Shown piece by piece: positions 36,445 to 47,816 of a stretch of DNA of 64,000 nt. The stretch is from Leptodontidium sp. MPI-SDFR-AT-0119 (Eukaryota > Ascomycota > Leotiomycetes > Helotiales > Leptodontidiaceae). The first letter of the stretch is position 1. Each line of letters starts with the position of its first letter. Location: positions 682,001-746,000 of the forward strand of contig JAHLEZ010000027.1 in NCBI GenBank assembly GCA_020726505.1, read 5' to 3'. The translations under genes and the position numbers were made by a program. The notes under the pieces are model-generated. The model did no database searches. It was not told where the DNA came from and worked only from the letters and a program-made list of their open reading frames with translations.

Positions 36445-37565
36445 ATGGGTTCTGTTAGCGAAGACAAAGTGGCCATTGTGTCCGGAGCAGTTGTAAGTAA
36501 CTGTGACTGTATTCCTGTACCAAAGGTCCAATTCTGATTTTCACGCACCGAGGTATTGGAGAGGCTCTCCTCCGAACCCTGCTAGGAAAAGGATGGAAGG
36601 TTGGTGCTTTGGATCTCGACGATAACCTGGGAAGCGCTCTTGAGAAAGAATTTCCGGAGAAAGTCATCTACATTCGTTGCGATATGAGCAGTTATGATCA
36701 ACAAGCAGTTGCTTTTACTCAAGTTTTCAAAAAATGGGGCCGTATTGATGCATTCTGCTCCAATGCTGGCGCTTCTGAGAATTCTCAGATCTATAAACTT
36801 GACTATCGGGGCAAGGACACGTAGGTTTTGTGCAATGTCAATCTGAAAGCCCTGCTAATCTGCTTTTAACAGAATTCCACCTGAACCGAACTGTCTCCCG
36901 ACTCGAGTAAGCTTTTTCGGGTTCTTGTACGATGTTCAGCTCTCCATTCACTTTATGAGGCAAAACCCAACACCAGGAGGGGCCATTGTTGGAACAAGTA
37001 GTAGTCTTTCAACTCATCCGACTCCATCTATGCCCGAGCATGCCGCGGCAAAAGCTGCAGTGAGTGACCTCGCCAATTAATTATTGTACGAGATTCTAAC
37101 AATAATAAGATGAATGTATTTACGAGATCGTCAGCACCATTCCTGAAATCGGTGAGCTCCAATTCGTTCCTCTACAATTCGGCGAAGCTAACATTGCTCA
37201 GCAAGAGAACATCACTATCAATACTGTGCTACCTGGTATGGTCCCTACGCGCAACATTCCGTCACAAATGCGGGAAATTTTTGATGGATAGTAAGCTTAT
37301 TTCCATTCCCTCGGAGAGACTTATACTGATGCCAAACAGCCTCACTCCAGTTGACACCATTATCACGGCGTATCTCAGATTGCTGGAAGATCCTTCTCTG
37401 TATGGGCAGAACCTTGACACCTTCAGAAACGAGATTGTGGCTCTGCCTGAGCAACCTTGGATACACCCTGATGTAGTGAAGACAACGGAAGTCTGGGAAG
37501 GGCAATTCCTTGCTTTCCATGGGCAGCCGTCTTGCCTTCCAAACACTCATCCCTTCAGGAGTTAG
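36445..37565 (+). CDS. Short-chain dehydrogenase with altered active site
   Basis: Proposed exons: 36445-36496, 36553-36820, 36873-37059, 37110-37151, 37202-37290, 37340-37565, giving 287 residues with all frames kept. The N-terminus is MGSVSEDKVAIVSGA; DxxD-type cofactor contacts follow (VGALDLDD), then CSNAG, GTSSSLS and ITINTVLPGMV. It resembles 15-hydroxyprostaglandin-dehydrogenase-like SDRs. Two key residues differ. The YxxxK pair reads EHAAAK, with His163 for Tyr and Lys167 kept. The second Gly of the cofactor motif appears as Ser18, if the GTAACT donor is used. Exon 1's donor is ambiguous (GTAAGT four bases earlier breaks frame). It may be an inactive relative or an early-stage pseudogene in the aromatic cluster. 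Confidence 0.65.
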
Positions 37566-38309
37566 AGATACAGTAATCTTTACGGGCGGATAGTTTGATT
37601 AATGACCACAATGTTCTCTTAGCTGTAGGAGTGTACCAAATCTTTGAATTCCTTTGGCCTGAAATAATTGGTCTATGAGATTGACCTTATTCAAAATCCA
37701 AATGCTCCGTGGAAGTGGACACAATATAAACATATTTAACGTTGCACAATAGTCTTGCTCCTTGTATTATGATCTGGTTATGTGGGTATACACTTATCAA
37801 TCGGTCTCTTACATCGGCCCTGACAGATTGCTTCTACTCGTGTCTAGTCCCTTTTAAGTCTTTAGTTATAGCATTATCAAAATTATGCCTATTAATCTAT
37901 TCAAGACATAACTTAGCGCTAGGGGTAGAGGAATAGGATGATACATACAAATCCAGTTCACTTTCTCACAAGATTGGAAGATGACAGCGAACTAAGTTCA
38001 CATATTTGTCCATTCGAGGCGTTCTTGTCTTTCGTGGCTGAAATTAGCCAGTAAGAAATTCGGGGCACGTGTGATCAAGAAATCTTGCAGAAGGTTTTGT
38101 CAAAGGGTCATGTATATTGTGTGTACTACTCTACGCGGCAGAAGGCCGGAGAGCGCATTTCCACTACAACTAGCACCTCAAATGTTCAGGCCCGAGCAGA
38201 TCTCTATCGTGCACTGCAGTCATTCCAAGACCCGGCACATTCTCTAACGAGATCAAGTCATGGCCTTCGAAATATCGAAGACAATTTCTTGAACGTAATT
38301 AGCGTATTC
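37566..38309. other. Intergenic, nothing recognised
   Basis: 3' flank of the SDR and of the MFS remnant, which converge here. Moderately AT-rich around 37700-37930. Confidence 0.4.
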
Positions 38310-38885
38310 TTAAAGAACCGAGTCCGAGTGCCCTTTGCCTTCCACAGTGATATTGGTCTCCTTGGCGTGTGTCTTGAGAGTCTTTGACATTGCAAACTGT
38401 GTATGATTCGTCATGAACGGACTTGCATCCTTGGCGAGTAGTCCGCAGAGGAGGGCGATCACAGTGAATGGTATGGTCACATAGAACACCATCTTGAAGG
38501 CATGACCATAGGCGTTCCGTACAGCTTCCCGCAGTGCTAGCTCGACGACTGGGGTCACTCCTTCAATTCCTTTCAACGCGCCAGGTACACCTAGATCAAA
38601 CTGGATGGCTCTAGGTACAATCTTTGGCAAATCCGCAGGGTTCAGGTCATTTTGTATCGCAGCTTTTGCTACTTCGGGTCCCACATAATGTGCAAATCGA
38701 TTGTTGAATACCGTGTTGTGAATTGCGCCTCCCACTGCTCCTCCCGAAGCCCGCATAGTGCCCAAGAGTCCGATCGCCACGCCCAATCTCGAATGTGGAA
38801 CGTGTAAGCTAGCCATGACATAGGCAAGGAGCGTAATCAGAGGGAACAACGACGTGCCAAAAGCAGGGAACCAGATGAAGCCTAG
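38310..38885 (-). pseudogene. MFS (TRI12-like) efflux pump, C-terminal fragment
   Basis: About 190 C-terminal codons remain: FIWFPAFGTSLFPLITLLAY, RLGVAIGLLGTMRASGGAVG, a loop with GIEGVTPVVELALREAVRNA, and a last membrane helix MVFYVTIPFTVIALLCGLLA. This layout fits the fungal TRI12/DHA2 drug-proton antiporters, which have about 550-600 residues. The coding sequence stops abruptly at about 38885 against AT-rich DNA, so the first two thirds were lost, probably by insertion and deletion at a repeat. The fragment's stop codon is normal. Confidence 0.8.
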
Positions 38886-39938
38886 TTTGTTATTGGGGTA
38901 GACCGTAGTTATTATGCGAGTAGTCCTTGGTAAGTGAACGGGTGATAAATACGTCAGAAGCGGTGGTGATTAAGGAGAAAAGTACTATAATAAACGAAAG
39001 TAGCATAGAAAAGACAAAAAAATAAAAGATAATATTTACTAAGGAAAGATAATCCTCAAGACGGGACTAAGAAGATAGGATAAGGCTGTGGGTATTATGG
39101 CTGCGGCCTAGTAAGCTTAAGTATGGGCTAAACTGCGGGGGCGACATGTCTACAAAGCCACACGAAGCAAATCCAGCCGACCTATGAAGTTTTCGGCTCC
39201 GAGAGATTTGTAGTGGACAATTTTAATTTTTAATAAAGATTACACAGCATTTTATACACACTTCAAAAAACATCAAAAGGCGACCAACCTGAGATTGCAA
39301 TAATCAGGGATATAATTGGCTCAAGAGTCGTGCACCTTTTCTTGCATATCGTGTCCAGATGTGCATTTTGGCTGGCGTACCGCCGTGTGATGCGTTGCTC
39401 CACTAGGGTCAGTCTCGTCATCCGCGATTTCGAGACGACACAGCTCGGTAATAAGTCCTTCTTACTTGGTGGCTGCAAAGCTAGTACCATTATAAATACG
39501 TCTGGACAACGCACCAAAAGGGCCTCTTGAGTTGCAAAGTGTCGGCCAGTTTCCGCCTCGAACTTGCAAGTTCTTTTGACTGCAGCCTTATTTCAGATTT
39601 TCGACACGTCACCTATCTCGTATCTTGTCATCACTGTCTTTTCGGCCCCATGGGCTCATAAGAAATCCTGTGGAAGAAGCTTTGTATCACAGAGCTCATA
39701 TTGCGAACGTCTACACCGGAATAGCTGACCCTAGAGAGCACGAAACGTCCGCTCTTATGGAAGTTGTTCTTTACAGCAACATCTTTACCACCGGCGAAAA
39801 CTTCATGGGGAACTCTCAGCAGCTCCCTGCACACCGTCACACCGTGTAAAAAAAATGACGATAAATGATCTTTTTATTCAGTGGATCTCTGGACAGAAAT
39901 CGGAAGTGGTCAAGATGCTCGCCTGCAAAAACGGCAGC
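38886..39938. other. AT-rich repeat remnant and 3' flank, no gene
   Basis: 38886-39150 is A- and purine-rich repeat-like DNA joined to the broken MFS gene. 39250-39938 is of normal composition without a convincing gene; an 84-codon minus-strand frame (39263-39517) shows no family resemblance. Confidence 0.4.
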
Positions 39939-41801
39939 TCAAACATTCTCAGCTGCCAGCTCAAGTACATTGACAACCTGTTTCCTGAAAGCTTGCTGCA
40001 GTTTCAAGTCTTCCTTCGTGTCATTAGCCACATCAAAGTCCCCAGAAAGACAACTGAGTACTACATCTCGATATTTCTTTCCTACTCTTGACTCAAGACG
40101 TCGCTCTGCATACTTCATCAGCTGTTTCTGAACCGCGTAGGGATCTCGAACATAGGCAAAGTTGTTGCGCTCAAATGTTAATGCTGGCTCCCAGAGACCT
40201 TATCATGAACTTAGTTTGCAGGTTCCTATTGGCTCCACTGCGGGACAGACTCACCAATCTCGAGTAACACAACTCCCAGAGCATATATGTCATGTTTCTT
40301 CGTGAAAGCTTTGTCGGGTTCGCCTTGACGCTCAGGATGTCGATATAAATCTCGCGAGGGGCAATAATCGGAAACGCCTGTGGATACAAAGATGTCGGGG
40401 CGACTGAACTCAAAGCCCAAGACCCAGGGCTCGGTGTACTCGATTGCTGGCTTACCCTTTTCGATACTTGGATTCGGGAAGAAGAGCACATTCTCACTCC
40501 GAAAGCTCTCATGGACCCATTTAACCATGTGCAGCTGAGATATGCACTTTGCCAGAGCTAGTGCGAGCATAAACTTGTCCCCAAGAGACACTCTCGCTTC
40601 TCTGTCGCCCAAAAGCTGCAGTAAGTCCATCGGCTTACCGTTCAACCTCTCTGGCTGAATTTCGAACACGAATGCGATTGATTTCTGCTGCGCAATATAT
40701 TTCCAGCCTATACAACGTGGGATGCGAAAGACCTGCTCCTTTGGTTGGCGAAGAAGCTTTGCCAATGCATCGACACGTCGTTGAGTCCTTGGAGAGATAT
40801 CCTGCATTTGGAGATTCTCTGATGATGTAGATGGCAGATGATCATAGGCAAACTTCTCCAAGAGCAATGTGCGACCATCCTCATGGGCGATAGAGAACTT
40901 GGTACTCACGGGTATTGTACTCTGGAGCAGGGCCGTCCAAGATTCGCCTTGCAGCTCAAATGACTCGGAAGGATTGCCGCATTGATTGTCATAAGCCGTA
41001 AGTCGTAAGTTCGCATCCATGTCAAAGCCAAGGGCTCTTGAGCTTGCATCATTTTGAAGTCGTTGAAGATGGCCAAGGTCCACCCCCAGAGTTGAGGCAT
41101 TGCAGTAGAACTTGATCTGATCGTGGAGCTCGTTATTCAAATCTTTGAAGTTGCGCACAATCGCCCCGACTCTCTTTTTATCCCAAATAGACCATCGAAT
41201 TTGACGAAGGGGAGAAGCAGTGTTCTTCCGGGACACGTCGATGGGCGACAATGAATACGAAGATAGATTCGGTGGACTGTGATTGAGAAGCGCGGTCTCT
41301 TTATCGATGCTAGAGGTTGAAGACGACGCGCGGTTTGATTTATCGGCAGAACTCTTGGATCTGTATCGTTGCTCTAACAACTCTGTGACTTCCCCCAGGA
41401 TAGTCTTCAGTTGTCGGAGTTTGATCCTGATTTGTTCCTGTACATCAGGCTCAAACTGCTGAAACAAAGTCTCCCCTCCGTAGATCTGTAATCATCAACA
41501 TATCGATCTATGTGAGGATGGGCAAGTTTGAAGGTCACAACGATCTTCGCAACTTACTAAAGCATTCTCAAATAGCAGTCGGCGGAGAGTTATTGTCTTA
41601 TTGCTCTCATTTACGACTCTGTCGTATAGATACGTGGTATCCTACAATTGTATGGGAGATGTTAACTATCGTGCGCAGATGGAGCGTGTATACCTCATCG
41701 AATGCCTTGATATCCGAAATCAGCTCGGCAGTTCTCTCCGAAAGCTTTATCAATTGGTCTAGTATCGCCAACGAGAGACCAGCTACGCTCAGTGGGTCCA
41801 T
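39939..41801 (-). CDS. HeLo domain-pseudokinase protein (MLKL-like architecture)
   Basis: Exons 41694-41801, 41558-41641, 40255-41485, 39939-40198 give 560 residues; introns of 52, 72 and 56 bp keep frame. The N-terminus MDPLSVAGLSLAILDQLIKL and later IYGGETLFQQFEPDVQEQI and WSIWDKKRVGAIVRNFKDL are typical of the fungal HeLo (prion-inhibition) helical bundle, residues 1 to about 190. The C-terminal half (about 260-560) has a kinase fold. The catalytic loop reads HESFRSEN (389-396) for HRDLKxxN, and the DFG position reads GFE (about 421). LYRHPERQG and HDIYALGVVLLEIG follow. Catalytic Asp and DFG Asp are both absent, so it is a pseudokinase. HeLo bundles disrupt membranes in regulated cell death. 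It is head-to-head with the kinase-ankyrin gene. Confidence 0.85.
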
Positions 41802-42708
41802 AATGGTTATCGCGATGCTCGTGGCAGTAGACAATGTTGAGAGCTGCAATGGCCTTCTCTGCTGAGTAGTTCAAAGCCTTACGAGACCAGAAGACTTCGA
41901 CTGCGGTGCGGCGATACTCAACCTTATCGGGAAAATGCGAATTTGAATGGCGAAGACTCTTTCATATGTATCCCTACCAAACATGCGTAACAAAGCAAAT
42001 CCAGAAACACAAATAAACACCGAGGCAGTGAATGTGGATGCCTGGTGCGGCTGAAGCTGAACAATTCATGCGTATTTTTCAGCATGTGGCCATCCCTCAC
42101 GAATACAAGGCTGCGAGGAACATTCAGGCTGCCATGATGGTTATCGCCTTAATCGATGCAAATGCTGAGCTTTAGCGTGGCCAGCAAAGCCAATCAGAAA
42201 ACCAAGTTTAGGGATTATCACGTGAGTGCAAACCGTGCAGCTGTTGCCTCAGGCGCTCAGGCCATTGTTTTTTTCATGCCTAAAGCAGACAACCAGTAAG
42301 TCACCTGCAGTGGTCGAACAAATGGCCTGAGGATGGCTATTGATGGATTCGCAAAGACCTGGTCTCCAGAATCGCGAGGGAAAAAAAGGTACAAAATAAC
42401 CGCAGAGCAGTGTGCGTGTCGGACCGGATTCTCAGCCGTTTGCTCGAGGTGTGTCCCAAGTAACGTGATCAAATTTTAATGGCACTAAACTCCTCTTGGT
42501 AATGGCCTGAGTGCCTGAGGTAATGCAGCTGTCGTTTGCGCCAAGACCCTGTCGTGCGATATGTGTCAGGCGATCAATTATGTAAGCTAGCTTAGTTCGG
42601 TGCCATATATGCTGCCTCGACCTGAAAATCAATCCCCAAATCACACAGCGACCCAGGCCATCTCCTCCACACTGCTGAAACGCATTAGTCCAATGCCGAA
42701 TACCAACT
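41802..42708. promoter_or_regulatory. Divergent promoter region of the HeLo/kinase-ankyrin pair
   Basis: About 0.9 kb between the two start codons. It must contain both promoters. I found no exon here beyond the proposed 21-bp first exon of the kinase gene at its right edge, and no clear binding-site repeat. Confidence 0.45.
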
Positions 42709-45700
42709 ATGGACGGCAATCTCGGAGTTGTATCGCTAGAGGCAAAGAACACAACCATATGTCTACTAATTGATACTGATTGCGCATTGTAGACAACGGA
42801 TTCGGAGGCATGGCCAACCCGATTATCACGAACTCGAATTTCGAGTGTTCAAGGGCTCAGCCTCGGCCATGTTCCAGACACAATAGCTCAGACCCTTGAA
42901 GATGTGCTACGCACTGTACAACAAATCGGTCTAAAACGATGTCTTTTTGATTCAATTGAGTCTCAAGGCCGAATAGGAGAAGGGGAATCTTTCTGCGTTG
43001 ACCGTTGCTTATATAACAAGAAAGTTGTCGCAGTAAAACATATCAAGCTCGATTCACTGGAAACGGACAGCCTTGCTTTCAACAGGCGGCTGCGTACTGT
43101 TCTCAACGAAATTCGAATTATGCATCACACACCTCTACGAGACCATCCAAACACATTGTCAGCACTAGGGTATGGCTGGAGAACAATTGGACAACATCCG
43201 CTGCCGTATATTGTTGTCGAGTATGGAGCTTACGGATCTCTGCGAAAGTATCTCTCGGAGAACCCCCGCAGTCTTGGAACCAAGATTATCATGGCGGGAG
43301 ATGTCGCAGCTGGCATCACAGCATTACATCAGTGTGAGATTGTTCACGGAAACCTAAAATTAGACAACATTGTTGTCATGCACTCTTGGGATCGCCCTCC
43401 TGGTGTTATCGCGAAAATATGCGACTTTGGGCATTCCATCATCCTCGCGGAGGACAAGAAACATCTGAAATATTACGGTACATCAATGTATGTGGTCTCG
43501 GCTTTCATATTCGAATTACAGACTCAATCCTTCTAGGTACAATGCACCAGAAGTTGAACACCAAGATAAATACCCACTATCCGCCGAGAATCTGATAAAG
43601 TGCGACATGTGGGCATTCGCCTTAACATTGTGGGAGATCCTGGATGGCGGCGGCACGTTCTTCAAGAAGAGCTGGCGAGAGCATCCTTCCTATGGAAAGT
43701 CTTGGCCCATCAGCCTAGTTTCAGCGAAGAACGAGAAGAGTCTTACTGACAGAGCTCCCGTTAAGGACAATATCGAGACAGCAATCGACAGCAGCCAGCA
43801 CGTTTTTGGTAATTTCGATTTCAAGCACCTTTGCACCCTTGGCAGAGATTTTATCAATAGTCTGGACTTTGGAAGTGCCTTTGCCGATAAGGCCTGTCTT
43901 CGGTTGTTTATCAATCGGGCTTTGCAAGTCGATCCCCTCTTAAGACCTTCGAGAATCCGATTGGGCCCCGTCATGACCAGATGGAAGTACGGAAACTCTC
44001 AATTCGAATCGTTTGAAGATACTGACTCTAATAAATAGTTCATCTGATATCAACGCGCTGCATGCTAAACTAGCTATTCATATAGGTAGCTCGGAATGGT
44101 CCTTTGATGTAAGACCTTCTTCACTATATTAGTTTCTCACTTTCTCTGATCAATTGGCAAAGCACTGACGCTATCCAGCTTCTCAAACCTGACCAAGAAA
44201 AGGAGATATTATGGGAACATCAACGACAAATCCTACAAGAATTCGAAAAGATTGCAACCCCTCTCAAACCAAGCAGTGAATCGTCTGCTGCTGCTTTCCA
44301 AGTCGCGATGTGTTATATACTAGGCTTTGGAACTTGCAAAAGTATGTCCACGGCGGCAAGGTATTTACGAGTGGCCGAAGATCTTGACCATATCGGTGCG
44401 AAGTTGTTCGGTCCGCAGTTGCGAAGCATCATTACTCGTGCCCACCCTTCGTCAGATCCATCTTATGCTGAACAAGTTGTACGCGGGCTAGAATTGCAGC
44501 CTCCAAATGAGGCAATGACGTTGACAATTCAGCCGTCGAACAACGAGGCTCTTCCAAAATACGGGGCTAGGCAAAAAGACACGTCGGAGAGCAGTGTGCC
44601 TTCATATTCGAAGAGTGACTTGACTGTTGAGACATCAGCAAAGCACACAGTGTCACCGGTCGTATTTCAAAATTACGAAGAACTCAAGATGTGGATTCGT
44701 TCCCCGCCAGCAGACCGGATCCAATACACCCAGTTTGAAACTATAGTGCTCATTTCACCTACGTCAAAGATGAGCATCTTAGAATGTGCCATACTGTTTC
44801 ACGACTCGGATACGGTGGAGCTTCTGCTGAAAAAGTACCCAAAGCTACTGAATCGCCAATATCTACGGGATCCGTTATTTGTTACAGCTTGTCGAACCAG
44901 AAATTCTCAACTTGTAGCAATTTTACTCAAAACCGAGCTCGATCCATTCATAGCTGACGAAAATAGCGGTACTTTGTTCCACTGGCTGTTCATGCTGGGT
45001 GAAAACCTGCGCTCTCTCTTGCCAGCTCTTCAGTCAGTAGTCAGGAATCGGCACGATTTCTTGAATACGCAATGTACGGCAACGAAGATCATTAATCCTC
45101 AATGGCCACTGAGGCTGACTGGGACTCCACTTGCATTCGCTGTATCAGCTTGTAGTATTGTCGGTACTGAAACTTTACTCCATCTAGGCGCCGATCCAGC
45201 TGCGCCAATTTATGGGCTTTCCGAGCCTGACGACAGAACCGCGGACTGGACACCTATCCATCTCGCGATTAAATATCACTCGATCCCAATGTTGTCCTTG
45301 CTTATCGCATCTGTAGAAGCCCGTCGATCTGGCACCGTTTTGACCTCGATCACCAAAGCCGTCGGTGTCCAGCAGTCGCTGTCCATTCGTGAAGGACTGC
45401 TTATGGCTAAAATCACATCTGCTTTCCAACATCTCATGAGCTTCGCCAAGTCCCCAGATACATGGCAAAGCGCTATTGGCTGTAGTCTGAGCTTCTCAAC
45501 TACTGTCGAGAGAATTGCCATGCATGGAAAAAATCATGAAGTCCATCTCGCACAGCTTATTGACTTGCTCCCCAGGTCTTGCTTGAAAACGCCGTCTAGG
45601 AAGGGTTTTGTAGCATTGATGCAAGCTATCGACTTCCATGACGTTTCCGTTGTCTCAACGCTATTGACAGCACACCCGGAGCTAGCTAATACGCCATTTC

Positions 45701-47655
45701 GTGACCCGTTAAACAGCCAGTTTGTATACCCCATTCATTTCGCATCACAAATCGCGTCACATCGCGATGCAGAGGACGCTTTAGACATTGTCAAGATATT
45801 GATGGAATTTGATCCAAAACATGCAATGCTAAGGGATTCTCGAGGGAGGACACCACTTCATTTCGCGGTCACTGGTTCATCTGACCGTGTCACTAAGTGG
45901 TTGATTGGGAATGGTGGATCAATTGATGCAATGGCGGAGGATACTCATGAAACGCCCTTTCACGTCATTCGAATGACATCTAGTATGAATATTCTCTTGA
46001 ATGCAGGGGCGGACATACACCAACAAGACAAGCTTGGCCGGACTTTGGGTCACATTGCAGCACTGGCTGGGCAAGAACATCTGATAAGAGCCATTATCGA
46101 TCACGGAGCAAGGCTGGGAATCAAAGATAACCTGGGTCAAACCATGCTTCATTGTGCAGTCATTAAACGATCTCCATCGATTCTGACAATGCTATTAAAA
46201 GCAGGTTTAGATGTTAACGCGAAAACCCCCGAGGGAAACACTGCTCTTCACCTAGCAGTTCAGTCACTCAGGGGCGATATCTTACAGCTCTTGGTAGAGC
46301 ATGGAGCTGACCTTTCCGAAAACAACATTGTACATTTCACTCCTCTTCACCAATGTGTTTTCGTAGGAGACGAGATATGCCTACGAGCCCTTTTGGGTAT
46401 CATCAAGTCTCAGAATCCGTCGCTCATTGATGCGAGGGATCTACGGCAGCGGACAGCTCTACACGTCGCAGCTACTCTCGCCCGCAGCTCTGCAGCCTCA
46501 GAACTGCTATCATCCGGAGCGAACCCGGGTCTAGCAGATGAAGACGGTAACACGGCATTCCACCTAGTTGTCAGTGCCTCTGATGAGGTTATCAAGCGAT
46601 CTCATGGTGACAAGGTAGACTTTTGTGGGTTGCTATGTAGTCAATTGTCCGCAGAGGGGATTTTGTTGAAAGAACTGCTGGTGAAGAATAAGGCGGGATC
46701 AACACCATGGGACTTGGCATACGAAGGGAATCAGTTGATCCTTATGGAAGTCATATTCCAGTACGGAGGTTCCGAGGCTTGCTCTCAGTTCATGCACAAA
46801 GGAAAATACGTCGGTACAACTCTGATTGACATGGCATTTCGAGGAGGTGCCTGGGATCTCCTGATTCTTCTCCTAAATCACAAGGAAACTCTTACACAGT
46901 ATCCGAATTTGAGTTTTGGCGCCAGGAGAAATCTACGAATTGCTGCAAGGATATCTGATAAACCAAGCATCAGACGTATCTTTGAGAGTTCAACTGGGGT
47001 AAAAGAGTCACTTTACTCTGTTAACGATAGATTTGGTAACGCACGCTTCTGGAACTTTGAGAATGAGATATACAGCAATAAGCTCCAGGAGGCTTCAGCC
47101 GAAGGGCACGAGGCAGTCGTCAGGCAGCTACTAGAGACGGGGGCCGATGTGAATACCCAGGGCGGATACTACCGCAACGCGCTACAGGTGGCTTCAGTCG
47201 CAGGGCACGAAGGGGTCGTGAAGCTACTACTCGAGACGGGGGCCGATGTGAATGCCCAGGGCGGACACTACGGCAGCGCGCTACAGGCGGCTTCAATCGA
47301 AAGGCACGAAGGGGTCGTGAAGCTGCTACTTGAGACGGGGGCCGATGTGAATGCCCAGGGCGGATACTACGGTAGCGCACTACAGGGGGCTTCAGTCCAA
47401 GGGCACGAGGCGATCATCAGGCAACTACTAGAGACGGGGGCCGATGTGAATGCCCAGGGCGGACACTACGGCAACGCGCTACAGGCGGCTTCAGCCCAAG
47501 GGCACGAAGGGGTCGTGAAGCTACTACTCGAGACGGGGGCCGACGTGAATGCCCAGGGCGGACACTACGGCAACGCACTACAGGCGGCTTCAGCCTATAG
47601 ACACGAAGGGGTCGTAAAGCTGCTACTCGAGACGGGGGCCAACGTGAATGCCTAA
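42709..47655 (+). CDS. Kinase-like domain fused to ankyrin repeats
   Basis: Proposed exons: 42709-42729 (tentative), 42793-43487, 43537-43986, 44039-44108, 44179-47655, giving 1570 residues. Introns are 63, 49, 52 and 70 bp. The kinase-like domain covers about 55-350. It has GRIGEGESF, Lys89 in VAVKH, HGNLKLDN (about 192-199) and DFG (about 217-219). The catalytic Asp position is Asn, so phosphotransfer is doubtful. A linker of Sel1-like helices (CYILGFGTCKSMSTAARYL) follows. From about 540 there are many ankyrin repeats, for example DSRGRTPLHFAV and TPEGNTALHLAV. The last six (1381-1570) are 33-residue copies with the core LLETGADVNAQGG. A TAA replaces a Gln codon of the repeat. It likely senses a partner or ligand and signals to the adjacent HeLo protein; this is inference. 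The first exon and start are uncertain. Confidence 0.8.
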
Positions 47656-47676
47656 GGCGAAGAGTATAGTAGTGCG
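47083..47676 (+). repeat. Tandem 99-bp ankyrin-coding array (six units)
   Basis: Units start at 47083, 47182, 47281, 47380, 47479 and 47578, each exactly 99 bp, and a seventh begins at 47677. Each encodes LQ(x)AS...GHE(G/A)VV(K/R)LLLETGADVNAQGG(H/Y)YG. Nucleotide identity between units is visibly very high, unlike the diverged ankyrin repeats upstream. This indicates recent duplication or gene conversion. Confidence 0.9.
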
Positions 47677-47816
47677 CTACAGGCGGCTTTACAAGGCAGG
47701 TACCAGGGGGCCGACGTTAATTCCAGGGCGGAGAGTACCGCAACCCGCTTTAGGTGGCTTTAACCTAAGGGCACGAAGCGGTCGTGAGGCTACTGCTAGA
47801 GAAGGGGCTCCGCAAG
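47656..47816 (+). pseudogene. Out-of-gene tail of the ankyrin array
   Basis: Past the TAA the repeat pattern continues (EYSSALQAAL at 47662-47690, then GADVN, then a shifted GHEAVVRLLLEKG-like stretch to about 47812) with indels and stops. The original gene was therefore longer and was cut back. Confidence 0.75.

Noticed and set aside
42432..42758. 108-codon minus-strand frame in the HeLo/kinase intergenic region
   Set aside because: No family resemblance, and it overlaps the proposed first exon of the kinase gene.
43690..43974. Minus-strand frames inside the kinase-ankyrin gene
   Set aside because: Shadows of the coding strand, which has clear kinase motifs and consistent splicing.
43981..44040. 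Apparent frameshift and stop at the end of the kinase exon
   Set aside because: A 52-bp intron (43987-44038) with GT-AG ends and a CTGAC/CTAAT branch-like region restores frame perfectly.
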